A DNA stretch of 64,000 nucleotides, taken from NCBI GenBank assembly GCA_036495525.1, contig DASXMR010000141.1, positions 1 to 64,000 of the forward strand, in the 5' to 3' direction. Within the stretch, counting starts at the first letter, position 1. Every line of letters begins with the position of its first letter. A program made the translations under genes and the position numbers. The stretch comes from DASXMR01 sp036495525 (lineage in GTDB: Bacteria; Actinomycetota; Actinomycetes; Streptosporangiales; Streptosporangiaceae). The notes under the pieces were generated by a model. The model did not search any database. It saw nothing but the letters and a program-made list of their open reading frames with translations, and was not told the origin of the DNA. Of this stretch, positions 8,572 to 17,025 are shown piece after piece.

Positions 8572-10725
8572 GATCTGAAGCGCATCTTCCGCGGCTGGAC
8601 GCTCGCCATCCTGGCTGCTGTCCTCCTGCTGATCGTGGTCTACCGGTTTACCAACTCGGGCCCGCAGTTCAAGCAGACCGACACCTCTCAGGTCGTCAGC
8701 CTGATTAACAAGAATCAGGTCAAGTCGGCTGTCCTGAACGATAACTCCCAGAACGTTCAGGTGATCACCACCAGTGGTCAGGGCCTGCAGGCTTCGTTCG
8801 TCACCGGGCAGGGCCTGGAGCTGGCGAACCTGCTGCAGCAGCAGGCCCAGCAGGGCAAGCTGCCTGACGGTTACAACGTCAAGGCGCCGAGCGGCGGCTC
8901 GATCTGGGGCGTGCTGCTCGGCTGGCTGCCCTTCGTGGTGCTGATCCTGCTGTTCTTCGTGTTCATGAACCAGATGCAGGGCGGCGGCTCGCGGGTCATG
9001 AACTTCGGCAAGTCCAAGGCGAAACTGATCACCAAGGACACGCCCAAGACGACGTTCGCCGACGTGGCCGGCGCTGACGAGGCCATCGAAGAGCTGCAGG
9101 AGATCAAGGACTTCCTGCAGAGCCCTGGCAAGTTCCAGGCAATCGGCGCGAAGATCCCCAAGGGCGTGCTGCTCTACGGCCCGCCGGGCACCGGCAAGAC
9201 GCTGCTGGCCAGGGCCGTGGCCGGCGAGGCCGGCGTGCCGTTCTACTCGATCTCGGGCTCGGACTTCGTGGAGATGTTCGTCGGCGTCGGCGCCTCCCGG
9301 GTACGCGACCTGTTCGAGCAGGCCAAGGCCAACGCCCCGGCGATCGTCTTCGTGGACGAGATCGACGCCGTGGGCCGGCACCGCGGCGCCGGTTTCGGCG
9401 GCGGCCACGACGAGCGCGAGCAGACGCTGAACCAGCTGCTTGTCGAGCTGGACGGCTTCGACACCAAGGGCGGCGTGATCGTCATCGCGGCCACCAACCG
9501 GCCGGACATCCTCGACCCGGCGCTGCTGCGTCCCGGCCGTTTCGACCGGCAGATCGTGGTCGCGCAGCCGGACCTGACCGGGCGCAAGGGCATCCTGCGG
9601 GTGCACTCCCGAGGCAAGCCGTTCCTGCCGGATGTCGACCTGGACCTCATCGCCCGCCGCACCCCCGGCTTCACTGGTGCTGACCTGGCTAACGTGATCA
9701 ACGAGGGCGCGCTGCTCACGGCCCGCGGGAACCAGACGCAGATCTCGATGAGCTCGCTGGAAGAGGCAATCGACCGGGTCACCGCCGGCCCCAAGCGCAA
9801 GAGCGTGCTGCTGTCGGAGAACGAGCGGAAGATCATCGCCTACCACGAGGGCGGGCACGCGCTGGTCGGCCATGCGCTGCCGAACGCCGACCCGGTGCAC
9901 AAGATCACGATCATCCCCCGTGGCCGCGCGCTCGGCTATACAGCGTCCGCGCCGACCGAAGAGAAGTTCCTGGTCAGCCGCGTGGAGATGATGGACCAGC
10001 TGGCGATGCTGCTCGGCGGCCGGACAGCGGAGGAGCTTGTCTTCCACGAGCCGACTACCGGCGCAGCCAACGATATCGAGAAGGCCAGCCAGATCGCCCG
10101 CGGCATGATCACCGAGTACGGGATGAGCGAGCGGCTCGGGGCGCGCAAGTTCGGTACCGGCGACGGCGAGCCGTTCCTCGGCCGCGACATGTCGCACAGC
10201 CGGGACTACTCCGAGGAGATCGCGTCGGCCATCGACGACGAGGTCCGGCGGCTGATCGAGTCCGCGCACGACGAGGCCTGGGAGATCCTGGTCCGGTACC
10301 GCGACGTGCTCGACACGCTCGTGCTGCAGCTGATGGAGCATGAGACGTTGTCCCGCGCCCAGGTGCTCGAGATCTTCAGCCCGGTGCACAAGCGCCCGAG
10401 CAGGGGCTCCTACACCGGCTACGGCAAGCGGCTGCCCTCGGACCGGCCGCCGGTGCTGACCCCGAAGGAGATGGCGCTGATCGCCGCCTCCGACGGCAAG
10501 GAGCTGCCTGCGAGCGGGAACGGTGCCTCGGCCGGCCAGCCGGTCAGCGATGCCCCGCTGGGCCAGCCAGGCCAGGGCGGCACGATGGGCCCGATCCGGC
10601 CGATGGGCTCGGCCGGGCCGTATACCCAGCCGCTGGCTGACCCGCTGGCTCGCCCCTACGGTGAGGATCCTCTGGGCGGCGATGGCGGCCAGGGTCCCGA
10701 CCCCTACCGGGACGGGTCTGGGTGA
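8569..10725 (+). CDS. ftsH: Membrane AAA+ zinc metalloprotease FtsH
   Basis: This 718-residue membrane-anchored ATP-dependent protease degrades misfolded membrane proteins and short-lived regulators. Two transmembrane segments are visible (about residues 10-27 and 110-135). Walker A GPPGTGKT lies at about 203-210, followed by Walker B VFVDEIDAVG and the second region of homology ATNRPDILDPALLRPGRFDR. The zinc site is HEGGH at 426-430 with the third ligand Asp near 502. The C-terminal 90 residues are Pro/Gly-rich. The ATG is supported by the conserved MDLKR start of actinobacterial FtsH. The stop overlaps the folE GTG by four bases. Confidence 0.97.
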   Translation: MDLKRIFRGWTLAILAAVLLLIVVYRFTNSGPQFKQTDTSQVVSLINKNQVKSAVLNDNSQNVQVITTSGQGLQASFVTGQGLELANLLQQQAQQGKLPDGYNVKAPSGGSIWGVLLGWLPFVVLILLFFVFMNQMQGGGSRVMNFGKSKAKLITKDTPKTTFADVAGADEAIEELQEIKDFLQSPGKFQAIGAKIPKGVLLYGPPGTGKTLLARAVAGEAGVPFYSISGSDFVEMFVGVGASRVRDLFEQAKANAPAIVFVDEIDAVGRHRGAGFGGGHDEREQTLNQLLVELDGFDTKGGVIVIAATNRPDILDPALLRPGRFDRQIVVAQPDLTGRKGILRVHSRGKPFLPDVDLDLIARRTPGFTGADLANVINEGALLTARGNQTQISMSSLEEAIDRVTAGPKRKSVLLSENERKIIAYHEGGHALVGHALPNADPVHKITIIPRGRALGYTASAPTEEKFLVSRVEMMDQLAMLLGGRTAEELVFHEPTTGAANDIEKASQIARGMITEYGMSERLGARKFGTGDGEPFLGRDMSHSRDYSEEIASAIDDEVRRLIESAHDEAWEILVRYRDVLDTLVLQLMEHETLSRAQVLEIFSPVHKRPSRGSYTGYGKRLPSDRPPVLTPKEMALIAASDGKELPASGNGASAGQPVSDAPLGQPGQGGTMGPIRPMGSAGPYTQPLADPLARPYGEDPLGGDGGQGPDPYRDGSG

Positions 10726-11300
10726 GCGCGACCTTCGACACTGCCCGTATCGAGCGGGCAGTGCGGGAGATCCTGCTCGCGATCGGCGAGGATCCCGAGC
10801 GTGAGGGGCTGCGGGATACCCCGGCCAGGGTCGCCCGCGCCTACACCGAGCAGTTCGCCGGGCTGCGGCAGCGACCCGAGGACGTGCTCAGCACGGTGTT
10901 CGATGCCGGGCACGACGAGATGGTGCTGGTCAGGGACATTGAGCTGTACAGCACCTGTGAGCACCACCTGACCCCGTTCGTCGGCCTGGCCCACGTCGGC
11001 TACATACCGAACGGGAAGGGCCAGATCACCGGGTTGTCCAAGATCGCCAGGCTGGTGGACATGTACGCGCGGCGGCCGCAGGTGCAGGAGCGGCTGACCA
11101 CGCAGATTGCCGAGGCACTGGTGCAGGTGCTCGAGCCGCGAGGGGTTATCGTCGTGATCGAGGCCGAGCACCTGTGCATGACGATGCGCGGGGTGCGCAA
11201 GCCCGGCGCGAAGACGGTGACCTCCGCGGTACGCGGGATGTTCCTGGAATCCGACAGCACCCGCGCCGAGGCGATGAGCCTGCTCGTATCGAGGCGCTGA
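10722..11300 (+). CDS. folE: GTP cyclohydrolase I
   Basis: This 192-residue enzyme makes 7,8-dihydroneopterin triphosphate from GTP, the first step of folate synthesis. The zinc ligands sit in STCEHHLTP (C79, H82) and EHLCMTMRG (C152). GLSKIARLVDMYARRPQVQE is the family core. The GTG start overlaps the ftsH stop, so it is translationally coupled to ftsH, the usual actinobacterial arrangement. The remaining pathway genes folP, folB and folK lie 2.3 kb downstream, interrupted by the MprF-like gene. Confidence 0.97.
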   Translation: MSATFDTARIERAVREILLAIGEDPEREGLRDTPARVARAYTEQFAGLRQRPEDVLSTVFDAGHDEMVLVRDIELYSTCEHHLTPFVGLAHVGYIPNGKGQITGLSKIARLVDMYARRPQVQERLTTQIAEALVQVLEPRGVIVVIEAEHLCMTMRGVRKPGAKTVTSAVRGMFLESDSTRAEAMSLLVSRR

Positions 11301-11326
11301 GCCGGCGGCTCAGCACTCTTGTGCCC

Positions 11327-11409
11327 GTGCTGGTAGCAGTGCCTGGCAGCCGCGTGCTGCCAGGCCCGTGCTGCCGGGCACTGCGCTGCTAGCTGTGTGC
11401 TGGTAGCAG
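11327..11409 (+). repeat. Two 13-bp direct repeats after folE
   Basis: GTGCTGGTAGCAG occurs at 11327-11339 and again at 11397-11409, 70 bases apart, flanking the hairpin at 11341-11365. The rest of the 11301-11592 gap holds no supported gene. Confidence 0.6.
11341..11365 (+). terminator. Hairpin downstream of ftsH-folE
   Basis: GCCTGGCAG (11341-11349) pairs perfectly with CTGCCAGGC (11357-11365) around a 7-base loop, 40 bases past the folE stop. There is no U-tract, which is common for GC-rich actinobacterial terminators. Confidence 0.5.
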
Positions 11410-11592
11410 CAGGGCTGGTAGGGCTGTGCCGCCAGGATGGCGGTGAACACACTGAACTGGGCTGCTGGCCGCGCGACCGGCGTGGCAGTGAGCGGCCCGG
11501 CCTGCTCGTTGAAGGGAAAACCGGCGCGGCCGGATGGCGATGACTACGCTGATGCCCCGTGATCGAGGGGCTGAGCTGACTTTGTCCCGGAT

Positions 11593-13524
11593 ATGACGAA
11601 ACCAACCGGACCTGGTGCGGCAGCAACCCTGCCAGCGACCAGGGAACGACGCGGGCTCTGGCCTGCCTACCGCGAGCCAGACCGGCGCCAGCAGCGGCGC
11701 TGGGTGCCGCGCGCCGCCGGCTGGCTGGCGATGCTGATCGGGCTGGCCGACGTGATCCTCGGCGCCGCCGAGCCTGGCCTGCTCTACCGGCACGTGCGGC
11801 ACCCGCTGCTGCGCGTCGCCCAGATCGCGCCAGGCACGCTGTCCAACTTCACCAGGGTGGCCGACGTGATCATCGGCCTGCTGCTGCTGATGCTGTCGCA
11901 CGGCCTGCGGCGGCGAAAGCACCGGGCCTGGCAGGCGGTGATGGCGGCGCTGGCTGTCAGCGTGGCCATTCACGTGATCCACGAGCGCCTCGGCGCGACC
12001 GCCGTGACGGCCGGGCTGCTGATCGCGCTCGTGGTATTCCGGCGTGAGTTCTACGCGGTCGGCGATCCGGCCAGGCGCTGGCGCGCGCTGTGGATGCTGG
12101 CCGCGCTGCTGGCCGCCGACCTGGCCATCGGGCTGACCTTCATCGCGATGAGCCGCGGGATGGCTGGCGGGTACTCGCTGGCCCAGCGGACCGCGTCGGT
12201 GCTTGACGGGCTGGTCGGCGTCACCGGGCCGGTGCGCTTCCTGCCGGACAGCCGCAACGACGTGTTCGCCGTGCTGACCGGCGGGCTTGGCCTGTTCACG
12301 CTGATCGTCACCGCTTACCTGTTCCTGCGCCCGGCCAGGCCGCCAAGTAAGCCAGGCCTGAGCGACGAAGCCAGGATCCGCGACCTGCTTGGCCGGCATG
12401 GCTGCCAGGACTCGCTGGGCTACTTCACCCTGCGCGATGACAAGAGCATCGTCTGGTCCGCCTCGGGCAAGGCCTGCATCGGCTACCGGGTGCTGTCCGG
12501 TGTCATGCTGGCCACCGGGGACCCGATCGGCGATCCGGAGGCGTGGCCCGGCGCGATCCACGCGTTCCTGGACGAGGCGGCGCGGCACGCGTGGGTGCCG
12601 GCCGTGCTGGGCTGCGGCGAGCTCGGCGCCGAGACCTGGTGCCGGGTCGGCGGGCTGGCCGCGCTGGAACTCGGCGACGAGGCTGTCGTCGAGGTGGCAG
12701 CGTTCACGCTGCAGGGCCGGGCAATGCGCAACGCCAGGCAGATGGTCACCAGGGTCGAGCGGAACGGCTACACCGCGCAGGTCCGCCGGGTCGCTGACAT
12801 GCAGCCGGCGGAACTGGCGAGCCTGGCCAGGCAGGCTGACTCATGGCGCGGGAATCAGGCCGAACGCGGGTTCTCGATGGCGCTAGGCCGGCTTGGCGGC
12901 AGCGGCGACGAGGACTGCGTCATTGCCACCGCCACCGAGGGCGGCGTGCTGAGTGCCGTGCTGCACTTCGTGCCCTGGGGTGCCGACGGGCTCTCGCTCG
13001 ACCTGATGCGCCGGGACCGGTCAGTGCAGAGCGGCCTGAACGACTTCCTGATCGTGGAGACCATCCGGCAGGCACCGGCGCTTGGCGTGCGCCGGGTGTC
13101 GCTGAACTTTGCCGTGTTCCGCGCCGCGCTGGAGCGCGGTGAGCGGATCGGGGCCGGCCCGGTGCTGCGCGCCTGGCGGCGGATCCTGGTCTTCCTGTCC
13201 CGCTGGTTCCAGATCGAGTCGCTGTACCGGTTCAACGCCAAGTTCTGTCCTGACTGGGTGCCGCGCTTCCTCGTTTACCCGAGCCCGAGCGACCTGCCAA
13301 GGATCGGCCTGGCCGCGCTGTCCGCCGAGGCCTTCCTGGTCTGGCCCACCGTCGAGTTCAGCGCGCTCGCACGCAGCGCGTGGCCCGGCTGGCTGTCCGC
13401 CCGGCTGCGCGGCGCCGAGCGGGCCACTGTACGCGGGGGTGCCGAACGGGCCGCTGCCCGCGGTGGTGCCGAACGGGCTGGCGCCCGCGGCCGCGCCGCG
13501 CCGCGCCGGACGCCGGGAGGGTGA
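11593..13524 (+). CDS. MprF-like membrane protein with DUF2156 aminoacyl-transferase domain
   Basis: This 643-residue protein has about six hydrophobic segments in residues 40-250, followed by a DUF2156 (phosphatidylglycerol lysyltransferase C-terminal) domain from about 255 to 560. The domain includes RDDKSIVWSASG and the SLDLMRRD...LNDFLIVETI region typical of GNAT-fold lipid aminoacyl-transferases. This matches the N-terminal half of mycobacterial LysX, but no lysyl-tRNA synthetase domain is attached; lysS is a separate gene 8 kb downstream. The expected role is transfer of an amino acid from tRNA to a membrane lipid, but the donor is not determined. The C terminus carries three arginine-rich RGGAERA-type repeats (about 13408-13490). 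No clear ribosome-binding site precedes the ATG. Confidence 0.82.
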   Translation: MTKPTGPGAAATLPATRERRGLWPAYREPDRRQQRRWVPRAAGWLAMLIGLADVILGAAEPGLLYRHVRHPLLRVAQIAPGTLSNFTRVADVIIGLLLLMLSHGLRRRKHRAWQAVMAALAVSVAIHVIHERLGATAVTAGLLIALVVFRREFYAVGDPARRWRALWMLAALLAADLAIGLTFIAMSRGMAGGYSLAQRTASVLDGLVGVTGPVRFLPDSRNDVFAVLTGGLGLFTLIVTAYLFLRPARPPSKPGLSDEARIRDLLGRHGCQDSLGYFTLRDDKSIVWSASGKACIGYRVLSGVMLATGDPIGDPEAWPGAIHAFLDEAARHAWVPAVLGCGELGAETWCRVGGLAALELGDEAVVEVAAFTLQGRAMRNARQMVTRVERNGYTAQVRRVADMQPAELASLARQADSWRGNQAERGFSMALGRLGGSGDEDCVIATATEGGVLSAVLHFVPWGADGLSLDLMRRDRSVQSGLNDFLIVETIRQAPALGVRRVSLNFAVFRAALERGERIGAGPVLRAWRRILVFLSRWFQIESLYRFNAKFCPDWVPRFLVYPSPSDLPRIGLAALSAEAFLVWPTVEFSALARSAWPGWLSARLRGAERATVRGGAERAAARGGAERAGARGRAAPRRTPGG

Positions 13525-13578
13525 GCGAAGGCCGGCCTGGCCAGGGATGGCCGTGGCCAGCCAGCCGTCGCGGGCCAG

Positions 13579-13590
13579 TAGATTGGCGGC
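13579..13590 (+). promoter_or_regulatory. Leaderless-type promoter of folP
   Basis: A -10-like TAGATT (13579-13584) ends six bases before the folP ATG at 13591, and there is no ribosome-binding site. That spacing places transcription start at the ATG itself, which also supports the long N-terminal form of FolP. Confidence 0.45.
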
Positions 13591-14586
13591 ATGCCGGATG
13601 TGCGACCGCCGCGCGAGCCTGCCGGCACGGGGCCGCCTGCTCGCGGTCCTTCGCGTCCGTCAGCCGGTGTCGGCCCGTCCCGGCAGCGCCACCAAGCCGC
13701 CGGCGCCGCCGGCTCGGCCGGCGTGCTGCCGTCGCCGCCACGCTGCCTGGTCATGGGCGTGCTCAACGTCACCCCTGACTCCTTCTCCGACGGCGGTCTG
13801 TGGTTCGCCGCGGAAGCTGCTGTCCAGCACGGCCTCGATCTCATCGCGCAGGGCGCTGACATCGTCGACGTCGGTGGCGAGTCGACCCGGCCGGGCGCCG
13901 GGCGGGTGCCGGCCGCCGAGGAGCTGCGCCGGGTTGGCCCCGTCGTGGCCGAGCTCGCCGCGGCCGGCGTTCCGGTCAGCATCGATACCATGCGCGCGCC
14001 GGTGGCGCGGGCCGCGCTGGAGGCCGGCGCGGTGATGGTCAACGACGTCAGCGGCGGGCTGGCCGACCCGCAGCTGCCCAGGCTGGCCGCCGAAGCCGGG
14101 GTGCCGTACGTGGTCGCCCACTGGCGCGGCCACAGCAGCGGCATGACCGGCCTCGCCAGCTACTCAGATGTCGTCAGCGACGTGCGCAGCGAGCTCAGCA
14201 GGCAGGTGGACGCCGTGATCGCAGCCGGCGTCAGCCCGGAGCAGGTCATAGTCGATCCCGGCATCGGGTTCGCGAAGCGGGCCGAGCACAACTGGCCGCT
14301 GCTGGCCCGGCTAGCGGAGATCGGCTGCCTGGACGCTCCAGGATCGCCGTTCCGGGTGCTGGTCGGCGCGTCCCGCAAGAGCTTCCTCGGCGCGCTGCTA
14401 GCCGGTCCTGACGGCCGCCCCCGGCCGTCAGGCGAGCGCGACGACGCGAGCACCGCGGTGGCCTGCCTGGCCGCGTATGCCGGAGCCTGGTGCGTGCGGG
14501 CACACGCCGCGGCAGGCAGCGCCGACGCGGTGCGGGTGGCGGCCCGCTGGCGGCAGGCCGCAGCCGCGGAAGGCGGCCGGCCATGA
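13591..14586 (+). CDS. folP: Dihydropteroate synthase
   Basis: This 331-residue TIM-barrel enzyme joins dihydropterin pyrophosphate to p-aminobenzoate and is the sulfonamide target. Motifs are GVLNVTPDSFSDGG (about residue 56), DVGGESTRPGA and ASRKSFLG. The first 50 residues are a Pro/Arg-rich extension not present in most homologues. An internal GTG near 13720 could be the true start, although the leaderless promoter favours ATG 13591. The stop overlaps the folB ATG by four bases. This is the first gene of the folP-folB-folK-DUF3180 operon. Confidence 0.94.
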   Translation: MPDVRPPREPAGTGPPARGPSRPSAGVGPSRQRHQAAGAAGSAGVLPSPPRCLVMGVLNVTPDSFSDGGLWFAAEAAVQHGLDLIAQGADIVDVGGESTRPGAGRVPAAEELRRVGPVVAELAAAGVPVSIDTMRAPVARAALEAGAVMVNDVSGGLADPQLPRLAAEAGVPYVVAHWRGHSSGMTGLASYSDVVSDVRSELSRQVDAVIAAGVSPEQVIVDPGIGFAKRAEHNWPLLARLAEIGCLDAPGSPFRVLVGASRKSFLGALLAGPDGRPRPSGERDDASTAVACLAAYAGAWCVRAHAAAGSADAVRVAARWRQAAAAEGGRP

Positions 14587-14948
14587 CCGGTGACCAGATC
14601 TCGCTGCTCGGGCTGCGCGTCTTCGGCCGGCACGGCGTCCTCGAGCACGAGCGCACCGATGGCCAGGAGTTCATCATCGACGCCGTGCTGCAGGTGGATA
14701 CCCGGCCGGCCGCCGCCGCCGACGACCTGTCCGCCACCGTGGACTATTCCGCGCTCGCCGACGCGCTGGCCGCCATAGTCTCCGGCGAGCCGGTCGACCT
14801 GATCGAGACGCTGGCCGAGCGGCTCGCCGCTGCCTGCCTCGCGCACGAGCGGGTGCGGCAGGCGCGGATCACCGTGCACAAGCCGCACGCTCCCGTGCTT
14901 CAGCGGCTCAGCGATGTTACGGTCACGATCACCAGGGAGCGGCAGTGA
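14583..14948 (+). CDS. folB: Dihydroneopterin aldolase
   Basis: This 121-residue enzyme converts dihydroneopterin to hydroxymethyl-dihydropterin. Family segments are GLRVFGRHGVLEHER near the N terminus, the VDYSALAD region and the C-terminal lysine segment ITVHKPHAPV. The ATG at 14583 overlaps the folP stop, and the end overlaps the folK GTG by four bases. The frame is open upstream, but the overlap start gives the canonical protein length. Confidence 0.95.
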   Translation: MTGDQISLLGLRVFGRHGVLEHERTDGQEFIIDAVLQVDTRPAAAADDLSATVDYSALADALAAIVSGEPVDLIETLAERLAAACLAHERVRQARITVHKPHAPVLQRLSDVTVTITRERQ

Positions 14949-15490
14949 CCGCACAGCCGGGGCCCCGGCGGGTAGTCGTCTCGCTCGGCAGCAACCTGGG
15001 CGACCGGCTCGGCAACCTGCAGGCCGCCATCGACGTGCTCTGCGGCCCCGGCGGGCTTCACTGCCGCGCGATCTCGCCCGTCTACCGCACCAGGCCGGTA
15101 GGTGGTCCCGAGCAGGACGACTACCTCAACGCCGTGCTCACCGCCGAGACCACGCTGCAGCCGCGCGCGGTGCTCGGCCTGTGCCAGCAGGCCGAGCGCG
15201 CTCGCGGCCGGGTCCGCGCCGAGCGCTGGGGGCCGCGCACCCTCGACGCGGATGTCATCTGCTACGGCGGCGAGGTCAGCTCCGATCCGCGGCTCACGCT
15301 GCCGCACCCGCGGGCGCACCAGCGCGCGTTCGTGCTCGCGCCCTGGCACGACATCGAGCCCGAGGCAGAGCTGCCACGGCACGGCCCGGTCGCCGCGCTG
15401 CTGGCGGCTGCCGGGACCGACGGCGTGCGGCTGCTCCCGGACGCCGCCCTGCACCTGCCACCGCGGCAGCAGGAGCGGGAGGAACAGTGA
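14945..15490 (+). CDS. folK: HPPK (6-hydroxymethyl-7,8-dihydropterin pyrophosphokinase)
   Basis: This 181-residue kinase transfers pyrophosphate from ATP to hydroxymethyl-dihydropterin, feeding FolP. Family motifs SLGSNLGDR, QDDYLNAV, ERWGPRTLDADVICYG and LPHPRAHQRAFVLAP are all present. The GTG start overlaps folB, and the stop overlaps the DUF3180 GTG, each by four bases. Confidence 0.96.
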   Translation: MTAQPGPRRVVVSLGSNLGDRLGNLQAAIDVLCGPGGLHCRAISPVYRTRPVGGPEQDDYLNAVLTAETTLQPRAVLGLCQQAERARGRVRAERWGPRTLDADVICYGGEVSSDPRLTLPHPRAHQRAFVLAPWHDIEPEAELPRHGPVAALLAAAGTDGVRLLPDAALHLPPRQQEREEQ

Positions 15491-15966
15491 AGCCCACCAC
15501 CTGGCAGCTGCTCGCCGCCATCTTCGTCTGCTGCGGCGCCGTCGCCTGGCTGGCCGTGCGGGCCAGCTTCAACAGCCTGCCGCCGCTGCCATTCACTGCC
15601 GTGCCGGCGCTGCTCGTGCTCGCCATCGCTGAGACCGCCCTTGGCCGCAACCTGCGGGCGCGGATGGACGGCAGGACCGGCCGCCGGCCGCTCGCGCCGA
15701 CCGGGGTAGCCCAGGCAGCCGTGCTCGCGCGGGCCAGCTCGGCCGCCGCGGCGCTGTTCGGCGGGCTGGCCGCCGGGATGCTGGTGTACGTCAGCAGCTC
15801 GCTGGACAAGGCAGTGCCCAAGCACGACGCCATCGCGGCCGGGGTCACCCTCGGCGCAGCCGTCCTGCTCTGCGCCGCCGCGCTCTACCTGGAACGCTGC
15901 TGCCGCGCCCCGAGGCCGCCCGACGAGCACGAGGATGTGCAAGGCGACAGCCAGCGGCAGCGCTAG
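15487..15966 (+). CDS. DUF3180 membrane protein
   Basis: This 159-residue protein has four predicted hydrophobic segments (about residues 7-22, 34-50, 80-100 and 115-135) and fits the DUF3180 family, found almost only in Actinomycetota directly downstream of folK. It starts at a GTG overlapping the folK stop. Function is unknown; a membrane role linked to folate intermediates is only a guess from constant linkage. A 123-base gap follows before the pantothenate/NAD operon. Confidence 0.85.
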   Translation: MKPTTWQLLAAIFVCCGAVAWLAVRASFNSLPPLPFTAVPALLVLAIAETALGRNLRARMDGRTGRRPLAPTGVAQAAVLARASSAAAALFGGLAAGMLVYVSSSLDKAVPKHDAIAAGVTLGAAVLLCAAALYLERCCRAPRPPDEHEDVQGDSQRQR

Positions 15967-16089
15967 CGGCAGCGGCCGGCCTGCCAGGCGCCCAGCGATG
16001 ACTGGCGGCCGGCCGGGCAGAGGCCGCCGCAGCTATGCTGATCATGGCCGTCCGGTACCCGCGAGGACTGGAACGAGAATGAGCTAGGG

Positions 16090-17025
16090 ATGAAACCAGG
16101 AGAATCGCCTGCTGGGCGGCCGGGCGCTACCGCCGGGGAGCAGCTGGAGCATCCGGCCCAGCTGCAGGTGGGTGTCATCGGGGCCGGGCGGGTCGGTACG
16201 GCGCTGGCAGTGGCCCTGGCCAGGGCTGGCCATCACGTGACAGCGGTATCGGCCGTGTCGGCGGGGTCACTGAGCCGGATCAGCCGCGCGCTGCCCGGCA
16301 CGCCGGTTCGCCGGCCAGACGAGGTGCTGGCCGATGCCGGGCTCGTGCTGCTCACCGTGCCCGACGACGTGCTGCCCGGCCTGGTGGCCGGCCTGGCGTC
16401 GACCGGCGCCGCACTGCAGGGCAGGCTGCTCGCGCATGCCAGCGGCAGGCACGGCCTCGCGGTGCTCGAGCCTGCCGTGCAGCGCGGCGCGATGCCGCTG
16501 GCGCTGCATCCGGTGATGACCTTCACCGGCCGGCCGGACGACGTCGACCGGCTGGCAGGGATCACCTTCGGCGTCACGGCACCAGAATCGCTCCGGCCGG
16601 TTGCCGAGGCACTGGTGGTGGAGATGGGCGGTGAGCCGGTCTTCATCGACGAGCGGTGGCGCGACCTTTACCACGCGGCCCTGGCCGGCTCGGCCAACCA
16701 TGTGGTCACCCTCGTTGCGCAGGCAGCTGACATGCTCGCCGACGCCGGGGTCAGCGACCCGGCCAGGATGCTCGGCCCGCTGCTGTCCGCTGCCGTTGAC
16801 AACGCGCTGCGGCTCGGTGACGCGGCGCTGACCGGCCCGGTCGTCCGTGGCGACGCCGAGACCGTGGCCGGGCACATAGCAGCGCTGCGCGCCGCGGCGC
16901 CCGAGGCCGTGCCCGGCTACCTGGCGCTGGCCAGGCTCACCGCCGATCGCGCGCTCGCCGCCGGGCTGCTGCGCCCCGATGCAGCGCAGCAGCTGCTCGA
17001 AGTGCTCGCCAGGGAGAGCGAGTGA
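16090..17025 (+). CDS. Rossmann-like DUF2520 oxidoreductase
   Basis: This 311-residue protein has an NAD(P)-binding GAGRVGTALAVALARAGH segment near residue 31 and a C-terminal all-helical DUF2520 domain containing LYHAALAGSANHVVTL. The architecture is that of ketopantoate reductase or NADP-dependent dehydrogenases. The stop overlaps the panC GTG by four bases. Constant linkage to panC suggests it may supply ketopantoate reductase activity, but this is inference; other dehydrogenase roles are possible. The ATG at 16090 has only a weak ribosome-binding site, and the first 25 residues are low-complexity. Confidence 0.85.
   Translation: MKPGESPAGRPGATAGEQLEHPAQLQVGVIGAGRVGTALAVALARAGHHVTAVSAVSAGSLSRISRALPGTPVRRPDEVLADAGLVLLTVPDDVLPGLVAGLASTGAALQGRLLAHASGRHGLAVLEPAVQRGAMPLALHPVMTFTGRPDDVDRLAGITFGVTAPESLRPVAEALVVEMGGEPVFIDERWRDLYHAALAGSANHVVTLVAQAADMLADAGVSDPARMLGPLLSAAVDNALRLGDAALTGPVVRGDAETVAGHIAALRAAAPEAVPGYLALARLTADRALAAGLLRPDAAQQLLEVLARESE

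Noticed and set aside
8335..10389. A 684-codon open frame antisense to ftsH
   Set aside because: It mirrors ftsH codon bias (GC-rich third positions), has no family motif and overlaps an unmistakable gene.
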